Positions 62,352 through 64,000 of a stretch of DNA of 64,000 nucleotides are shown here, in pieces. How positions within the stretch are numbered: the first letter of the stretch is position 1; each line of letters opens with the position of its first letter. The position numbers and the translations under genes are program-made. The DNA is from Ornithomonoglobus_A sp045537455 (GTDB lineage: Bacteria; Bacillota; Clostridia; UBA1381), in NCBI GenBank assembly GCA_045537455.1, contig JAZSPM010000078.1, positions 1-64,000 on the forward strand, read 5' to 3'. The notes under the pieces were generated by a model that made no database searches, had not been told where the DNA came from, and saw nothing but the letters and a program-made list of their open reading frames with translations.

Positions 62352-62380
62352 ATTTTAACTTAATAAAATCAAAAAGGCAA
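62352..62380 (-). promoter_or_regulatory. Promoter of the dcw block (rsmH)
   Basis: On the minus strand, TTGCCT (62375-62380) and TAAAAT (62352-62357) have a 17-base spacer, about 50 bases before the rsmH start. Confidence 0.7.
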
Positions 62381-62453
62381 GCATTTTTTTCCGCAAAGCC
62401 GTGTATTGTTCAGGTGTTGACAAAACCTTTAAAATTTTTTTTAAAATTAGGTA

Positions 62454-62492
62454 TTGCCAAATCAAAAAAAATGGGTTATAATCTCTTATAAC
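62454..62492 (+). promoter_or_regulatory. Promoter of tex with a palindrome at the -10
   Basis: TTGCCA (62454-62459) and TATAAT (62477-62482) have a 17-base spacer. GTTATAA (62475-62481) and TTATAAC (62486-62492) form a perfect inverted repeat that includes the -10, a possible operator. Confidence 0.65.
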
Positions 62493-62669
62493 AGGATATT
62501 TTCGATAGTATCTTTTCCTATTATAATGGATTTTTATCTACTATATCTTGTGTACTAAGTTATTATATCACATTTTTTTTAATTTGTGAAGTCTTTTTTT
62601 AAATTTTGTTTTCTTATTCATTACAAAATTTAAAATTTATTTACACATATTTTTAGGAGGATTACACAT

Positions 62670-64000
62670 ATGGACAAAAATAATAAGATTTCTGAACAGC
62701 TTGCAAAGGAGTTTTCTATCGCACAATGGCAGGTTGATAACACAATTGAGCTTATTGACGAAGGAAACACAATTCCTTTTATAGCACGTTACAGAAAGGA
62801 AAAAACAGGAACTTTAAGCGACGATATTCTTCGTGAGTTTTTTGACAGACTTAATTATCTTCGCTCACTTGAAGCCAAAAAAGAAGAAATCGAACGTCTT
62901 ATTGACGAGCAGGGACAGCTTACAGAAGAGCTTTCGGCGGCTATAGCAGCAGCTGTAACACTTTCTGAGCTTGAAGATATATACCGCCCTTACCGTCCAA
63001 AGCGACGCACAAGAGCAACCGTTGCAAAAGAAAAAGGTCTTGAACCGCTGTCCGAGCTTATTATGGCACAGGACGGAACGGATATTATCACTGCTGCTGC
63101 GGAATATATTAATGAAGAAAAAGAAGTTGCAACAGCTGAAGAGGCTATTCAGGGTGCAATGGATATTATAGCTGAGGCCATAAGCGATAATGCCGAATAC
63201 AGAAAAGAAATCAGAAGCGCTACTCTTGAAAAAGGTGTGCTTGTTACAAAAAATGCAACAGATGAGGACAGTGTATATTCACAGTATTACGAATATTCCG
63301 AGGGTGTTGCAAAAATACCGAATCACAGACTCCTTGCCGTAAACAGAGGCGAAAAGGAAGGCTTCTTATCAGTAAAGCTCGAAATGGACGAGGATGCTAT
63401 AATAAAATATCTTACAAAACAGCTCGTTTCAAAAAAGCCAACTCCTGCAACAGAATATGTTGCACTTGCAGCAGAGGATGCATATAAGCGTCTTATTGCA
63501 CCTTCAATAGAGACTGAAATCAGAAATCTGCTTACAGACGATGCTCAAGAGGCTTCTATAAAGGTATTTAACAAAAACCTTTCAGGACTTCTTTTACAGC
63601 CGCCAATCAAGGGCAGCGTTGTACTCGGTCTTGACCCAGGTTACAGAACAGGCTGTAAGGTTGCAGTTGTTGATGAAACAGGAAAGGTTCTTGATACGGG
63701 AATTGTCTACTGTACGCTTCCTAATCATGACAAAGACAAGGCAAAGAAAATCCTTAAAGATATGATAAAGAAAAATAACGTAAATATCATATCAATAGGA
63801 AACGGAACAGCTTCAAAGGAGAGCGAGATACTCGTCGCTGAGCTTATAGGAGAGCTTGACGAAAAGGTTTATTATATGATGACAAACGAAGCAGGTGCTT
63901 CAGTATACAGTGCTTCAAAGCTTGCCGCAGAGGAATTCCCTCAGTTTGACGTTGCATTAAGAAGCGCAGTATCAATAGCAAGACGTTTGCAGGACCCATT
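62670..64000 (+). CDS. tex: Tex-family transcription accessory protein, 5' part
   Basis: The first 443 residues are visible; the frame is open at the right edge. The N-terminal helical region has NTIPFIARYRKEKTG and LEDIYRPYRPKRRTRA, both Tex hallmarks. The RNase H-like (YqgF) domain begins near 315 with VLGLDPGYRTGCKVAVVD, and GNGTASKESE follows. The helix-hairpin-helix and S1 domains lie beyond the window. Tex binds nucleic acids and affects transcription and stress responses. TTAGGAGGA precedes the ATG. Confidence 0.93.
   Translation, partial: MDKNNKISEQLAKEFSIAQWQVDNTIELIDEGNTIPFIARYRKEKTGTLSDDILREFFDRLNYLRSLEAKKEEIERLIDEQGQLTEELSAAIAAAVTLSELEDIYRPYRPKRRTRATVAKEKGLEPLSELIMAQDGTDIITAAAEYINEEKEVATAEEAIQGAMDIIAEAISDNAEYRKEIRSATLEKGVLVTKNATDEDSVYSQYYEYSEGVAKIPNHRLLAVNRGEKEGFLSVKLEMDEDAIIKYLTKQLVSKKPTPATEYVALAAEDAYKRLIAPSIETEIRNLLTDDAQEASIKVFNKNLSGLLLQPPIKGSVVLGLDPGYRTGCKVAVVDETGKVLDTGIVYCTLPNHDKDKAKKILKDMIKKNNVNIISIGNGTASKESEILVAELIGELDEKVYYMMTNEAGASVYSASKLAAEEFPQFDVALRSAVSIARRLQDP

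Larger units (their letters stand above)
62303..62669. other. Divergent promoter region between rsmH and tex
   Basis: This 367-base, very AT-rich gap holds the rsmH promoter (62352-62380), the tex promoter (62454-62482) and a palindrome over the tex -10. I see no RNA gene, no ORF with a ribosome site, and no trace of mraZ. The tex leader is about 180 bases, with no convincing structure. Confidence 0.7.

Noticed and set aside
1..64000. Looked for CRISPR arrays, tRNA and rRNA genes, and insertion sequences
   Set aside because: No spaced repeats, cloverleaf-like GGTTCGA blocks, rRNA segments or transposase frames were noticed by eye.

Overview
The window looks like chromosomal DNA of a low-GC, spore-forming-type member of the Clostridia (Bacillota). 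The signs are a 652-residue class III fructose-1,6-bisphosphatase, a split two-gene transketolase, SpoVAC, Mini-ribonuclease III, an L7Ae-type ribosomal protein next to rpsL, strong AGGAGG-type ribosome sites and many near-consensus sigma-A promoters with 17-base spacers. Several carbohydrate esterases and glycosidases (SASA-type esterase, two SGNH proteins, GH78, a dead GH88) suggest a plant- or host-glycan user. No rRNA, tRNA, CRISPR array, prophage or insertion sequence was found, so most of the window is core chromosome.

Layout. 0-1.9 kb (+): end of rimO, then pgsA and hisIE. 1.9-6.1 kb (-): fbp, a Cof-type phosphatase, metK and a coupled 58-residue Cys protein. 6.3-9.1 kb (-): a small sugar locus (esterase, TIM-barrel isomerase), a twice-deleted GH88 remnant and an AbrB-type regulator. 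9.1-14.3 kb (-): the str operon (L7Ae-like, rpsL, rpsG, fusA, tuf). 14.4-18.5 kb: a CapA-like protein (-), then a LacI-controlled operon (+: regulator, DMT permease, DUF4886 esterase, truncated metallo-hydrolase). 18.5-21.4 kb (+): L10 leader, rplJ, rplL, DUF177, rpmF, yebC. 21.4-32.7 kb (-): lipoprotein, transketolase pair, mrnC, cysS, GH78, guaB, dusB, SGNH esterase and FAH-family enzyme. 32.7-36.1 kb (-): murA, ftsQ, ftsZ. 36.3-42.4 kb (-): MsmK/UgpC ATPase, an EF-G paralogue and a 782-residue secreted protein of unknown role. 42.4-46.3 kb (-): DUF5685, DnaJ, DUF1385, prmC and PAP2 operon. 46.4-48.5 kb: spoVAC (+), an XRE regulator (-) divergent from a 51-residue Cys-rich peptide gene (+), and holB (+). 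48.5-52.1 kb (-): decarboxylase and recD2. 52.2-62.3 kb (-): the dcw cluster rsmH, ftsL, pbp, murE, murF, mraY, ftsW, murG. 62.6 kb to the end (+): tex, cut by the window edge.

How the genes relate. Two normally contiguous clusters are rearranged. The rplJL half and the rpsL-rpsG-fusA-tuf half of the ribosomal/RNA polymerase region are divergent and about 4.4 kb apart, with no rpoB or rpoC between them. The dcw cluster is split into two same-strand blocks about 16 kb apart and lacks murC, murD, ftsA and mraZ here. RimO and its substrate, ribosomal protein S12, are both encoded in the window.

No clearly new multi-gene system was seen. The most interesting local features are the XRE regulator and Cys-rich peptide pair with a perfect palindrome over the peptide promoter, the str promoter buried inside a terminator hairpin, a layered hairpin between rpsG and fusA, the two identical-core LacI-type operators, two decayed genes that were not obvious as ORFs, and a Cys-rich DnaJ tail.
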